Part shown: piece by piece, positions 33,526-42,240 of the stretch
How the letters are laid out: each line of letters begins with the position of its first letter
Numbering within the stretch: position 1 is the first letter of the stretch
Assembly (NCBI RefSeq): GCF_000826185.2
Contig: NZ_LN648874.1
Coordinates: forward strand, 1-64,000
Source of the DNA: Microbacterium gorillae
GTDB lineage: Bacteria; Actinomycetota; Actinomycetes; Actinomycetales; Microbacteriaceae
Reading direction: 5' to 3'
DNA length: 64,000 nt
Translations under genes and position numbers: made by a program
Notes under the pieces: model-generated
Seen by the model: only the letters and a program-made list of their open reading frames with translations
The model's database searches: none
Told to the model about the DNA's origin: nothing

Positions 33526-33537
33526 GGGAGCGTTCGG

Positions 33538-33660
33538 TCAGTCCTTGTGGTACGAGGAACGGCCCATCGAGAACAGGGCGCCGAAGGAGGTCACGATGGC
33601 GCACAACGTCATCGCTCCGATGATCCAGAGGATGACGTGCGAGGCGAATGCGGCGTCCAT
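33538..33660 (-). CDS. Small single-pass membrane protein (40 aa)
   Basis: Codes for 40 residues with one clear hydrophobic helix (about 7-31, SHVILWIIGAMTLCAIVTSFGALF) and a short polar tail SMGRSSYHKD. A GGGAGG ribosome binding site stands nine bases before the ATG and a strong hairpin follows the stop, so it looks like a real one-gene unit. I do not recognise the family. The 216-base gap 33661-33876 holds its promoter and, divergently, that of rplY with TAGGAT at 33721-33726. Confidence 0.72.
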   Translation of the reverse strand: MDAAFASHVILWIIGAMTLCAIVTSFGALFSMGRSSYHKD

Positions 33661-33876
33661 GAAGGGGTCCTCCCAAGGGCTGGCGGGTTGCGGGTGGTTC
33701 AACGCTACCCGGTCGTCGGGTAGGATGGTGAATCGACCTCGGCGAGGGACGCGTGTCGCGTCCGTGATCGACGCGGTGAAGTGGCCCTTGCGGCACGCCT
33801 CACGCGTTGCGGCCGAGTCGACAATCACAGACCACCGCACGTGCTTCACACGTGTGTGCGTACCAAGGAGAACCAC

Positions 33877-34497
33877 ATGTCTGAGGACAACAAGGTCGTC
33901 GCGGAGCTTCGCGAGAACTTCGGCAAGGGCTACGCCCGTCGCTTGCGCGCCGCCGGCCAGATCCCGGCCGTCATCTACGGTCACGGCACCGACCCGCAGC
34001 ACGTCGCGCTGCCGGGCCACCAGGTCGGCCTGCTGATCCGCCGCGCCAACGCGCTGCTGAACATCGACATCGCCGGCAAGGCCCAGCTCGCGCTGGTCAA
34101 GGACGTGCAGAAGGACCCGGTGCGCCAGATCATCGAGCACATCGACCTCCTCGTCGTGAAGAAGGGCGAGAAGATCCAGGTCGACATCCCGGTGTCGGTC
34201 GTCGGTGAGTCCGCTCCCGGTACCCTCGCCAACCTGGACGCGACCACCATCGCGCTCGAGGTCGAGGCCACGCACATCCCGGAGCACATCGAGGTCGACA
34301 TCGAGGGCCTGGAGGACGGCGCCCGCATCACCGCCGCCGACCTGAAGCTGCCGAAGGGTGCGACCCTCGCGGCCGACCCGGAGACGCTCGTCATCGCCGT
34401 CAGCATCCCGACCGAGACCGAAGAGGCTGAGGAGGAGATCGCCGAGGGCGACGCCGAGGTGGCCGAGGAGCAGTCCGAGGAAGCCGCCGCGGAGTAA
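33877..34497 (+). CDS. rplY: 50S ribosomal protein L25/general stress protein Ctc
   Basis: A 206-residue long-form L25 (TL5/CTC): N-terminal 5S-rRNA-binding domain (about 5-95, including GKGYARRLRAAGQIPAVIYG) plus the C-terminal beta domain (about 100-180). The tail is Glu/Ala-rich and acidic (about 183-206), common in actinobacteria. AAGGAG precedes the ATG. The order rplY-pth-mfd links ribosome assembly, peptidyl-tRNA recycling and transcription-coupled repair and is common in this group. Confidence 0.96.
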   Translation: MSEDNKVVAELRENFGKGYARRLRAAGQIPAVIYGHGTDPQHVALPGHQVGLLIRRANALLNIDIAGKAQLALVKDVQKDPVRQIIEHIDLLVVKKGEKIQVDIPVSVVGESAPGTLANLDATTIALEVEATHIPEHIEVDIEGLEDGARITAADLKLPKGATLAADPETLVIAVSIPTETEEAEEEIAEGDAEVAEEQSEEAAAE

Positions 34498-34510
34498 TTC
34501 CCGGATTTCC

Positions 34511-34543
34511 CACGAGGGGGTGCGCACTGCGCGCCCCCTCGTG
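34511..34543 (+). terminator. Hairpin after rplY
   Basis: CACGAGGGGG pairs with CCCCCTCGTG, with inner TGCGC/GCGCG pairs, between rplY and pth. Read-through to pth may be partial. Confidence 0.7.
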
Positions 34544-34575
34544 TCGTATCCGACGAGATCGAGGAGACGGACGAC

Positions 34576-35160
34576 ATGGCGCAGACCTGGCTCGTGGTGG
34601 GACTGGGAAATCCCGGCCCGCAGTACGCCGCGACGCGGCACAACATCGGTCAGATGGTCATCGACGAGCTCGCTGAGCGCCGCAGGGAGCGCTTCGCCGC
34701 GCACAAGGCCGGGGCCCGTGTGGCCGAGACGTGGCTGCGTCCCGGTGCGGACAAACTCATCCTCGCGAAGCCGAATTCGTTCATGAACGTCTCCGGCGGT
34801 CCGGTGTCGTCGCTGGCGAAGTTCTACCGCATCGAGCCGGAGCACATCATCGTCGTGCACGACGAACTCGACATCCCGTTCGACACCATCAAGCTCAAGA
34901 CCGGCGGCGGCCACGGCGGGCACAACGGCATCCGCGATGTGGCCAAGGCGCTGGGGACCCCCGACTTCCCGCGCGTCCGCGTCGGCATCGGTCGGCCGCC
35001 CGGACGCCAGGACCCCGCCGACTGGGTGCTGGCACCCTTCGCCGCGTCGCAGCGGGACGCCCTCGGGGTACTCCTCGGTGACGGCGCGGACGCCGTCGAA
35101 GCGATCGTCGCGGACGGCCTCACGGCCGCGCAGCAACGCTTTCACGCGCCGCGGGACTGA
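34576..35160 (+). CDS. pth: Peptidyl-tRNA hydrolase
   Basis: Pth frees tRNA from dropped peptidyl-tRNA. The 194-residue product has GLGNPGPQYAATRHNIG with Asn12 and catalytic His22, PNSFMNVSGG, HDELDIPFDTIKLKTGGGHGGHNGIRD (about 95-121) and the RVGIGRPPG region. Length and all motifs are normal. Convergent with the next gene, with only 16 bases between stops. Confidence 0.97.
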   Translation: MAQTWLVVGLGNPGPQYAATRHNIGQMVIDELAERRRERFAAHKAGARVAETWLRPGADKLILAKPNSFMNVSGGPVSSLAKFYRIEPEHIIVVHDELDIPFDTIKLKTGGGHGGHNGIRDVAKALGTPDFPRVRVGIGRPPGRQDPADWVLAPFAASQRDALGVLLGDGADAVEAIVADGLTAAQQRFHAPRD

Positions 35161-35176
35161 CCTGCGCAGCTCTTTG

Positions 35177-35983
35177 TCAGGGCGTCGCGAAGCCGATCAC
35201 GGCGAACAGGACGAGAACGCCGCCGTAGATCGCCGGGCCGAGGATGCTCAGAGCCAGCGCCCATCCACCCCAGCCGCGTCCACGTCGCTGTGCGATCGCG
35301 GCGATGCCGAGGATGATCGCGGCGATGCCGCACACGGTCCCGACCCAGAACGCGCTTTCGGCCACGAGCTCCTGCGTCGCCACCGGGGCGAGCCAGCTCA
35401 GGTCCGCGGAGGGGTCCTGACCGGTTTTCACGGCCGTGCGCCACGCTGCACCGAGCGGTGCCGCGACGAAGGACGTCACGAGCGGGGCCACCAGCGCCGC
35501 GATCAGGCCCAGCCAGAACGCGACACGGCCGAGCGTCTTGGGCCGCTCTGCGAGCGGGTTGACGAGTGCCTGCCCGTACTGTGACTGCACCTGCGGTGCC
35601 CAGGGGGAGACGTAGCCCGGGGGCTGCGGGGTCGTCGCCGCGCCCGGGTATCCGTAGCCCGGCTGCAGTGCCACGGGGGACGGCGTGGCGTATGCGCCGG
35701 TGCCGTACGCGGGGTTCGGTGTGCTCCCGTACGGCGATCCGATCCCGGCGGGTGGGACCGCGCCGGACGCCGGCATCGTCCCGTACGCCGGAGCGGCGCC
35801 GTACGCCGGTGTCGTCCCGTACGCGGGTGTCGTCCCGTACGCGGGCGGTGTCGCACCGTACGACGGAGGTGTGGCGCCGGAGACGGGCGTCGGTGGGGCC
35901 GCCGGCGGCTGGGCAGCGGCGTCGGACGGGGCGGCGGCCGGGTGTCCGGATGCCTGCGGCTCGGGTACCTGCGGTGTGCTCAC
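35177..35983 (-). CDS. Pro/Ala/Tyr-repeat membrane protein, DUF4190-like
   Basis: A 268-residue protein. Residues 1-145 are low-complexity with repeated AYGTTP / PAYG units (DNA repeat around 35770-35870); residues 155-268 contain three to four membrane helices, including VAFWLGLIAALVAPLVTSFVAAPLG and the C-terminal WALALSILGPAIYGGVLVLFAVIGF. Such proteins with disordered Pro/Tyr-rich cytoplasmic arms are common in actinobacteria and of unknown function. The GTG start has TAGGAT six bases before it on its strand, so it is probably leaderless. Confidence 0.82.
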   Translation of the reverse strand: MSTPQVPEPQASGHPAAAPSDAAAQPPAAPPTPVSGATPPSYGATPPAYGTTPAYGTTPAYGAAPAYGTMPASGAVPPAGIGSPYGSTPNPAYGTGAYATPSPVALQPGYGYPGAATTPQPPGYVSPWAPQVQSQYGQALVNPLAERPKTLGRVAFWLGLIAALVAPLVTSFVAAPLGAAWRTAVKTGQDPSADLSWLAPVATQELVAESAFWVGTVCGIAAIILGIAAIAQRRGRGWGGWALALSILGPAIYGGVLVLFAVIGFATP

Positions 35984-36033
35984 GCGACCATCCTAGGAGG
36001 CCGCGTGTCGGTGGGTCCGCGTAGACTCGTTCG

Positions 36034-39000
36034 GTGACTTCGACCGGCATCGTGCGCGTCCTCCTGAACGATGACTCCTTCGAGTCGCTGCGGGACTCAG
36101 CCGTCGCCGACACCACCTTCTCTCTCGTCGACGGGCTCGACGCTCCGGCGCTGGCCGCGCTGATGAACCGTCGCGTCGCCGTGGGTCGCCCGCGCGCGCT
36201 GCTGGCGATCACGCCGACCGGACACCGGGCGGATGCACTCGGCGCCGCGCTGCAGGACCTCGTTCCGGACGCCGAGGTCCTCACTTTCCCGGCATGGGAG
36301 ACCCTGCCGCATGAGCGGCTCAGCCCGAGCGCGGCGACCGTCGGCCAGCGCCTCGAGGTGCTGCGCCGCCTCTACCGGCGCGATGATTCCCGCCCGCTCG
36401 TCGTGACGGCGTCGGTCCGCGCCGCGCTGCAGCCGATCGCTCCCGGACTCGGCGCGGTGGAGCCGGTCGACCTCGCCGTCGGCAGCCGCGGCCATGACCT
36501 GGACCAGGTCGTCGCCCGGCTCATCGAGCTGGCGTACGCGCGGGTGGACATGGTGTCCCGGCGAGGTGAGTTCGCGGTCCGCGGTGGCATCCTGGACGTC
36601 TTCCCGCCCGTGGCCGATCACCCGTACCGCATCGAGTTCTTCGGCGACGAGGTGGACCAGATCCGCGCGTTCGCCGTCGCCGATCAGCGATCACTGCCCG
36701 GTGAGGTGGACGGCGTCGCGCTCCTGCCGAGCCGGGAACTGCTGCTCACGGAGGCCGTGCGCGAGCGCGCCGCGGAGCTGGCTCCGCAGTTCCCGGGCAT
36801 CCGCGCGATGCTGACGAAGATGGCCGAGGGCATCCCGGTGGAGGGGATGGAATCGCTCACCCCGGCCGTCGCCGGTCCGCTGGTCACCCTCATCGACGAA
36901 CTTCCCGAGGGCGCGGCCGTCGCTCTTCTTGACCCCGCGCGCTCCTCCGCGCGCGCGGTGACGCTCGGTGAGACCAACCGCGAGTTCCTGGAGGCGGCGT
37001 GGAGCGCGGCCACCGGCGGTGCGGACGCCCCGGTGGACCTCGGCGCCGGTGACTTCCTCACGGTCGCGGACCTGCGTAGCCGGACACGCGCGCGCGGCGA
37101 CGTGTGGTGGACGCTCAGCCCGTTCGATCCGGGCGATGCCGAGGATGCCGACGACGTGCGGGTGCCGGCCTCGGCCGTGCCCTCATTCCAGGGCAACGTC
37201 GAGGGTGCGACCAGCTACATCGGAGACCTCCTCGGGCGGGGCTGGGCCGTCGTGGTCGCCGCCGCCGGGCAGGGCCTGGTCGAGCGGGCGCGCGACGTGC
37301 TGTCCGAGCGCGGATTCGCCGCGCGCATCGTGGACGCGCTGGACACGGTTCCGGAACCGGGCGTCGCGACCGTCGTGCGTGCGTCGCTGGAGAGCGGCTT
37401 CCTCGCCGCCGACGCGAAGTTCGCGGTGTTCACGGAGAGCGAGTTCTACGGGCGCACCATCGGTGGATCGCAGGCGGTGAAGAAGCTCGCCTCCCGGCGC
37501 AAGAACGTCGTGGACCCGCTGCAGCTGAAGCCCGGCGACCACGTCGTGCACGCCACCCACGGCATCGGCCGGTTCGTCGAGATGACCCAGCGCGAGGTGT
37601 CCACCGGTGGGCGGAACGCGCAGAAGAGCCTGCGCGACTACCTGGTGTTGGAGTACGCGCCGTCCAAGCGCGGCTACCCGGGTGACAAGCTCTACGTGCC
37701 CACCGATCAGCTCGACCTGCTCAGCCGCTACGTCGGCGGTGAGGCCCCGACGCTGTCGAAGATGGGCGGCAGCGACTGGTCCCAGGCGAAGGGTCGCGCC
37801 CGCAAGGCCGTCCGCGACATCGCCGTGGAACTGGTCAAGCTGTACTCCGCGCGCATGGCCGCGAAGGGGCACTCGTTCGGTCCGGACACCCCGTGGCAGC
37901 GCGAGCTGGAGGAGGCGTTCCCGTTCGCCGAGACACCGGACCAGCTGCAGACGATCGATGAGATCAAGGCGGACATGGAACGGCCGATCCCGATGGACCG
38001 GCTGCTGTCCGGCGACGTCGGTTTCGGCAAGACCGAGGTCGCCGTCCGCGCCGCGTTCAAGGCGATCCAGGACGGCAAGCAGGTCGCCATGCTCGTGCCG
38101 ACGACCCTGCTGGTCAAACAGCACCTGGAGACGTTCACCGAGCGCTTCGCCGGCTTCCCGGTCAAGGTCAAGCCGCTCTCGCGTTTCCAGACGGACAAGC
38201 AGGCCCGCGAGGTCCTGGCCGGGCTCCTGGACGGCACCGTGGACATGGTCATCGGCACGCACCGCATCCTCACCGAGAAGGTGATCTTCAAGGACCTCGG
38301 CCTGATGATCATCGACGAGGAGCAGCGCTTCGGCGTCGAGCACAAGGACGCGCTGAAGAAGCTCAAGACGAACGTCGACATCCTCGCGATGAGCGCGACA
38401 CCGATCCCGCGGACGCTGGAGATGGCCGTCACCGGCATCCGCGAGATGTCCACCCTCGCCACCCCGCCCGAGGACCGGCACCCGATCCTGTCGTTCGTCG
38501 GACCGCGCAACGACAAGCAGATCGCCGCCGCGATCCGGCGCGAACTGCTGCGCGAGGGGCAGGTCTTCTTCGTCCACAACCGCGCGCAGTCGATCCAGCG
38601 CGTGGCCGCCCAGCTCGCCGAGCTGGTGCCGGAGGCGCGCATCGCCGTCGCCCACGGGCAGATGGGGGAGCACCAGCTGGAGCAGGTCGTCGACGACTTC
38701 TGGGAGAAGAAGTTCGACGTCCTCGTCTCGACGACGATCATCGAGACCGGTCTGGACATCTCCAACGCCAACACGATCATCATCGACCGCGCCGACAAGT
38801 ACGGTCTGTCCCAGCTGCACCAGCTCCGCGGGCGCGTCGGTCGTGGTCGCGAGCGTGCCTACGCGTACTTCGTCTACGACGACGGCAAGCCGCTGTCCGA
38901 GACCGCCGCGGACCGGCTGCAGACCATCGCGGTGAACAACGATCTCGGCTCGGGTATGCAGGTCGCGCTGAAGGACCTGGAGCTGCGCGGCGCGGGCAAC

Positions 39001-39597
39001 CTCCTCGGTGCGGAGCAGGCCGGCCACATCGCCGGCGTCGGCTTCGACCTGTACCTGCGGATGATCGGCGAGGCCGTCGCCACCTTCCGCGGCGAAGAGA
39101 CCGAGGGTCCCACCGAGCTGCGCCTGGAACTGCCGGTGGACGCACGCCTGCCGGAGGACTACATCGACAGCGAGCGGCTGCGGCTGGAGGCGTACCAGAA
39201 GCTGTCCGCCGCCACCGCGGTCACCGCGAAGGACGAGACGATCGACCTCGTCATCGAGGAGCTCGTCGACCGCTACGGTGCCCTGCCGCCGGAGGCCGAG
39301 GGACTCATCGCGGTCGCCCGCCTGCGCCGCCGCGCCGCGCAGTCCGGGCTCTCCGACGTCGTCGCGATGGGGTCGAACCTGCGCGTCGCGCCAGCGCGTC
39401 TGGCGGACTCGCTGAAGGTTCGGATGCAGCGGCTGTACCCGGGCGCGAAGATCGTCGCCGGCGGCGAGGCCCTCGTGGTGCCGTTGCCGAAGGCCGGGGG
39501 AGAACCCCTCGAGGACGCCGATCTGATCGCGTGGGTGCAGCAGCTGTTCACCGCGCTGTTCCCGCTCCCGGTGGCGGAGCCTGCGCCGCAGTCCTGA
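36034..39597 (+). CDS. mfd: Transcription-repair coupling factor
   Basis: Mfd removes RNA polymerase stalled at lesions and recruits UvrA. The 1187-residue protein is full length: UvrB-like N-terminal region, RNA-polymerase-interaction (CarD-like) domain at about 498-570 beginning KPGDHVVHATHGIGRF, the translocase motor with Walker A LSGDVGFGKTEVA (about 659-671) and DEEQ (about 760-763), motif III MSATPIPRTL, motif VI QLRGRVGRGRERAYAYF, and the C-terminal TRCF domain. TAGACT at 36022-36027 lies six bases before the GTG, indicating a leaderless mRNA. Confidence 0.97.
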   Translation: MTSTGIVRVLLNDDSFESLRDSAVADTTFSLVDGLDAPALAALMNRRVAVGRPRALLAITPTGHRADALGAALQDLVPDAEVLTFPAWETLPHERLSPSAATVGQRLEVLRRLYRRDDSRPLVVTASVRAALQPIAPGLGAVEPVDLAVGSRGHDLDQVVARLIELAYARVDMVSRRGEFAVRGGILDVFPPVADHPYRIEFFGDEVDQIRAFAVADQRSLPGEVDGVALLPSRELLLTEAVRERAAELAPQFPGIRAMLTKMAEGIPVEGMESLTPAVAGPLVTLIDELPEGAAVALLDPARSSARAVTLGETNREFLEAAWSAATGGADAPVDLGAGDFLTVADLRSRTRARGDVWWTLSPFDPGDAEDADDVRVPASAVPSFQGNVEGATSYIGDLLGRGWAVVVAAAGQGLVERARDVLSERGFAARIVDALDTVPEPGVATVVRASLESGFLAADAKFAVFTESEFYGRTIGGSQAVKKLASRRKNVVDPLQLKPGDHVVHATHGIGRFVEMTQREVSTGGRNAQKSLRDYLVLEYAPSKRGYPGDKLYVPTDQLDLLSRYVGGEAPTLSKMGGSDWSQAKGRARKAVRDIAVELVKLYSARMAAKGHSFGPDTPWQRELEEAFPFAETPDQLQTIDEIKADMERPIPMDRLLSGDVGFGKTEVAVRAAFKAIQDGKQVAMLVPTTLLVKQHLETFTERFAGFPVKVKPLSRFQTDKQAREVLAGLLDGTVDMVIGTHRILTEKVIFKDLGLMIIDEEQRFGVEHKDALKKLKTNVDILAMSATPIPRTLEMAVTGIREMSTLATPPEDRHPILSFVGPRNDKQIAAAIRRELLREGQVFFVHNRAQSIQRVAAQLAELVPEARIAVAHGQMGEHQLEQVVDDFWEKKFDVLVSTTIIETGLDISNANTIIIDRADKYGLSQLHQLRGRVGRGRERAYAYFVYDDGKPLSETAADRLQTIAVNNDLGSGMQVALKDLELRGAGNLLGAEQAGHIAGVGFDLYLRMIGEAVATFRGEETEGPTELRLELPVDARLPEDYIDSERLRLEAYQKLSAATAVTAKDETIDLVIEELVDRYGALPPEAEGLIAVARLRRRAAQSGLSDVVAMGSNLRVAPARLADSLKVRMQRLYPGAKIVAGGEALVVPLPKAGGEPLEDADLIAWVQQLFTALFPLPVAEPAPQS

Positions 39598-39636
39598 GGG
39601 CTGTGCCGGGCGCACGGTGCCCGGTAGCGTGAGCCC

Positions 39637-40281
39637 ATGGAGTACGAACACGACGGACACGTCCCGCACATCCACCCGGACGCGGTGGTCGCACCCAGTG
39701 CGATCATCTCCGGCGATGTGACGCTCGGCGCCGGTTGCCGCGTGCTGCACGGCGCGGTCATCACCGCCGAGGGCGGTGCGATCACGATCGGCGAGAACGC
39801 GATCATCATGGAGAACGCCGTCATCCGCGCCGTCGCGAGCGCGCCGGTCCACATCGGCGATCACGTGCTGATCGGTCCGGGTGCTTCGGTGAGTGGCGCG
39901 ACGATCGAGGACGAGGTGTTCCTCGCCACCGGAACGCGCGTGTTCAACGGGGCGCGCATCGGGGCGCGCTCGGAGGTTCGCATCAATGCGGTCGTGCACT
40001 TGCGCACGACGCTCCCGGACGACTCCGTCGTCCCGATCGGCTGGGTCGCGATCGGCGATCCCGTCCAGATCCTGCCCCCGCACGAGCACGAGCAGATCGC
40101 CGCGGCGCAGCGGGAATTGGATTTCCCGGGGTTCGTGTTCGGCGTGGACCGCACCACGCCAGATCTCATGGTGCAGGTCACCGAGCGGTACGGCCACTCG
40201 CTGGCTCGGCACCGCGACGACAAGCCGGTGACCCTGGAGCGGCACGGACGTCGACAGCATCACCACCGTCACGATGTGTGA
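39637..40281 (+). CDS. Gamma-carbonic-anhydrase-like hexapeptide-repeat protein, zinc ligands missing
   Basis: A 214-residue left-handed beta-helix protein. Hexapeptide repeats run from about 15 to 150 (VVAPSAIISGDVTLGAGCRV ..., GDHVLIGPGASVSGATIEDEVFLATGTRV) and the ending AIGDPVQILPP is typical of gamma-CA/YrdA proteins. The three zinc-binding histidines expected in that family are not there: the usual H....H turn reads GPGASVSG. So carbonic anhydrase activity is unlikely and a binding role is possible. The last 15 residues are His/Arg-rich and are encoded by operator-like DNA (see 40268-40307). TAGCGT six bases before the ATG marks a leaderless start. Confidence 0.82.
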   Translation: MEYEHDGHVPHIHPDAVVAPSAIISGDVTLGAGCRVLHGAVITAEGGAITIGENAIIMENAVIRAVASAPVHIGDHVLIGPGASVSGATIEDEVFLATGTRVFNGARIGARSEVRINAVVHLRTTLPDDSVVPIGWVAIGDPVQILPPHEHEQIAAAQRELDFPGFVFGVDRTTPDLMVQVTERYGHSLARHRDDKPVTLERHGRRQHHHRHDV

Positions 40282-40307
40282 CAGAGCGCACCGTCACGAC
40301 GTGTGAC
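40268..40307. promoter_or_regulatory. Two GTCAC-N5-GTGAC palindromes upstream of nhaA
   Basis: GTCACGATGTGTGAC (40268-40282) and GTCACGACGTGTGAC (40293-40307) are perfect inverted repeats spaced 25 bases apart. The second overlaps the -35 position of the nhaA promoter, whose -10 is TAGACT at 40315-40320; the first overlaps the stop codon of the preceding gene. They look like a regulator binding site. Confidence 0.6.
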
Positions 40308-40314
40308 GCTTCGG

Positions 40315-40407
40315 TAGACTGCTCTCGGCCCGCTCGGGCCACTGGTGTGTCGGGAAGTCTGGTCGACCGCGGGGCGAAGGGCCTCGTGTCCGTCGACCGA
40401 GGACCGC
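40315..40407 (+). promoter_or_regulatory. nhaA promoter and structured 5' leader
   Basis: After TAGACT (40315-40320) the leader can fold GGCCC (40327-40331) with GGGCC (40336-40340) and, more strikingly, GGTCGAC (40361-40367) with GTCGACC (40392-40398), which ends next to the GAGGA ribosome binding site. The single-stranded stretch between holds ACTGGTG and CGGGAAGTCTGG. A cation-sensing leader (for example of the nhaA-associated riboswitch classes) is possible but not proven. Confidence 0.45.
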
Positions 40408-41571
40408 ATGAAACTGCTCCGTTCCGCCCGTTTTCCCGCCGTCGTGCTGCTGATCGCCGCGGCGCTGGGGCTCGCCCTGAGCAATGCTCCGTCCGGCGCT
40501 GCGCTGGCGGGGTTCTTGGACACGCACCTCGGTCCCCGTGGGACCGCGTTCGACCTGTCGATCCGGCACTGGATCTCGGACGGGCTGCTGGCGGTGTTCT
40601 TCCTCACCGCGGCGATCGAGCTCCGGCACGAGTTGACCGTCGGACGTTTGACCCGGCCGCGGGAGGCTCTTGTCCCGGCGATCGCGGCCGTCGGGGGCGT
40701 GCTCGTGCCGATCGCGCTGTATCTCCTCGTCGCCGGCGGGACCGAGTACGCCCGCGGCTGGCCGATTCCGACCGCGACGGACATCGCCTTCGCACTCGGC
40801 GTGGTCGCCGTGTTCGGCCGTGGTTTGCCGGGGTCCGTCCGGGTGTTCCTGCTGGCCCTCGCGATCCTCGATGACATCGTCGGCATCGTGTTCATCGCCG
40901 TGCTGTTCACGACGGATGTGAACGTCGTGGCGCTGATCGTCGCCGTCGTCCTGGTGGTGGGCTTCGGTGTCCTGAGTCGGCTTCGTCCGTCGTCCGCGAT
41001 GCGCGTGCCGTGGGGTCTGGCGCTCGCCGCGATCGGCCTGGCGACCTGGGCCGCCGTGCTGCAGAGCGGTGTGCACGCCACGATCGCCGGGGTCGCGCTC
41101 GGGCTCACGATGGGGCCGCGCGCGGGCGACCGGCTGGCGCACGCGCTGGAGCCGGCCGTGAACGCCGTCGTGCTGCCGCTGTTCGCCTTCGCCGCAGCCG
41201 CCGTGGTGATCCCGCAGGTGGCCGCGGACGAACTCACTCCGGCGTTCTGGGGAGTCCTGCTCGCGCTGCCGGTCGGAAAGCTGCTCGGCATCGTCGCGGC
41301 CGGCTGGCTCGCGCAACGCCTGCTCGGGACCACGGCGAACGCTCGACTCGCGCTGCCGGACCTCATCGCCGCCGCGCTCCTCGGCGGCATCGGGTTCACG
41401 GTGTCGCTGCTGCTCGGTGAACTGGCGTTCGGTGCGGACCACGAGGCCGGCGCCGAGGTGACGATCGCCGTGCTGCTGGCCTCCACGATCGCGATGCTGC
41501 TGGGGTCGACCGCGGTAGCCGTGCGCGCCCGCCACTGGCGCAGGGCCGAGGCCGGTAGCGTCGAGACATGA
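40408..41571 (+). CDS. nhaA: Na+/H+ antiporter NhaA
   Basis: A 387-residue, roughly 12-helix antiporter that exchanges Na+ or Li+ for two protons. The ion-binding motifs of the family are present: WPIPTATDIAFALGVV (about 117-132) with the conserved Asp, and ALAILDDIVGIVFIAVL (about 150-166) with the double Asp. The ATG at 40408 follows GAGGA; an earlier in-frame start lies inside the structured leader. Its stop overlaps the mazG start (ATGA), although mazG also has its own promoter. The upstream palindromes and leader suggest both transcriptional and RNA-level control. Confidence 0.95.
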   Translation: MKLLRSARFPAVVLLIAAALGLALSNAPSGAALAGFLDTHLGPRGTAFDLSIRHWISDGLLAVFFLTAAIELRHELTVGRLTRPREALVPAIAAVGGVLVPIALYLLVAGGTEYARGWPIPTATDIAFALGVVAVFGRGLPGSVRVFLLALAILDDIVGIVFIAVLFTTDVNVVALIVAVVLVVGFGVLSRLRPSSAMRVPWGLALAAIGLATWAAVLQSGVHATIAGVALGLTMGPRAGDRLAHALEPAVNAVVLPLFAFAAAAVVIPQVAADELTPAFWGVLLALPVGKLLGIVAAGWLAQRLLGTTANARLALPDLIAAALLGGIGFTVSLLLGELAFGADHEAGAEVTIAVLLASTIAMLLGSTAVAVRARHWRRAEAGSVET

Positions 41572-42209
41572 GCGAGACGGAGACGCCGGACGGACTGACC
41601 CGTGCGGCCGAGGTGATGCGCGAGGTCCGGGATCGCTGCGTGTGGACGCAGCAGATCACGCATGAGGACCTGATCCCGTACCTGATCGAGGAGAGCCACG
41701 AGGTCATCGAGGCGGTCGAGTCCGGCACCCGTGCCGACCTCCGCGAGGAGCTCGGCGACCTGCTCTGGCAGGTGCTGTTCCACGCCGAGATCGCCGCCCG
41801 CGAGGACGATCCGTTCACGATCGACGACGTCGCCGGAGACCTCGCGGACAAGATGATCCGCCGCCACCCGCACGTGTTCGCCGGCGAGATCGCACGGACG
41901 CCGGAGGAGGTGCTCGTGCACTGGAACGCGGCGAAGGCGGCGGAGAAGCGCACGCGCACGAGCGTGCTGGACGGTGTCGCGATGGGCATGCCCGCGCTCG
42001 CCCTCGCTCAGAAGGTCATCGGCAAGGCCGCGAAGGTCGGCGTGACCGCGCCCGCCGCGGCGCCGGCGTCCGAGGCCGAGCTGGGCGACGCGCTGCTGGC
42101 CCTCGTGTCCGCCGCCGCCGCGAACGGTTGGGACGCCGAGCGGGCCCTGCGCGCCCGGGTGCGGACGCTCGCCGCGGAGGTCCGGGACGCGGAGTCCGCC
42201 ACGCGCTGA
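41568..42209 (+). CDS. mazG: MazG-family nucleoside triphosphate pyrophosphohydrolase
   Basis: A 213-residue NTP pyrophosphatase that removes aberrant (d)NTPs. The Mg2+ site is EESHE (41-45) and REELGD (59-64); WQVLFHAEIA and DKMIRRHPHVFAG follow as in MazG. The C-terminal second half is degenerate, as in other actinobacterial MazG. TAGCGT at 41556-41561, six bases before the ATG and inside the nhaA 3' end, predicts a leaderless transcript of its own. Confidence 0.92.
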   Translation: MSETETPDGLTRAAEVMREVRDRCVWTQQITHEDLIPYLIEESHEVIEAVESGTRADLREELGDLLWQVLFHAEIAAREDDPFTIDDVAGDLADKMIRRHPHVFAGEIARTPEEVLVHWNAAKAAEKRTRTSVLDGVAMGMPALALAQKVIGKAAKVGVTAPAAAPASEAELGDALLALVSAAAANGWDAERALRARVRTLAAEVRDAESATR

Positions 42210-42240
42210 GCCGGTCGGGCCGAAGTGGAAGAATGGTCCG

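Noticed and set aside
37183..40272. Minus-strand open frame of about 1030 codons opposite mfd
   Set aside because: High-GC codon bias creates long antisense frames; composition (Gly/Arg/Asp/Val-rich, no motifs) is typical of a shadow, and mfd is complete on the other strand.
40335..40375. Cobalamin riboswitch at nhaA (GCCACTGG ... CGGGAAG words)
   Set aside because: Two words resemble parts of the cobalamin switch, but the leader is under 100 bases and lacks the rest of the core and the B12 box.
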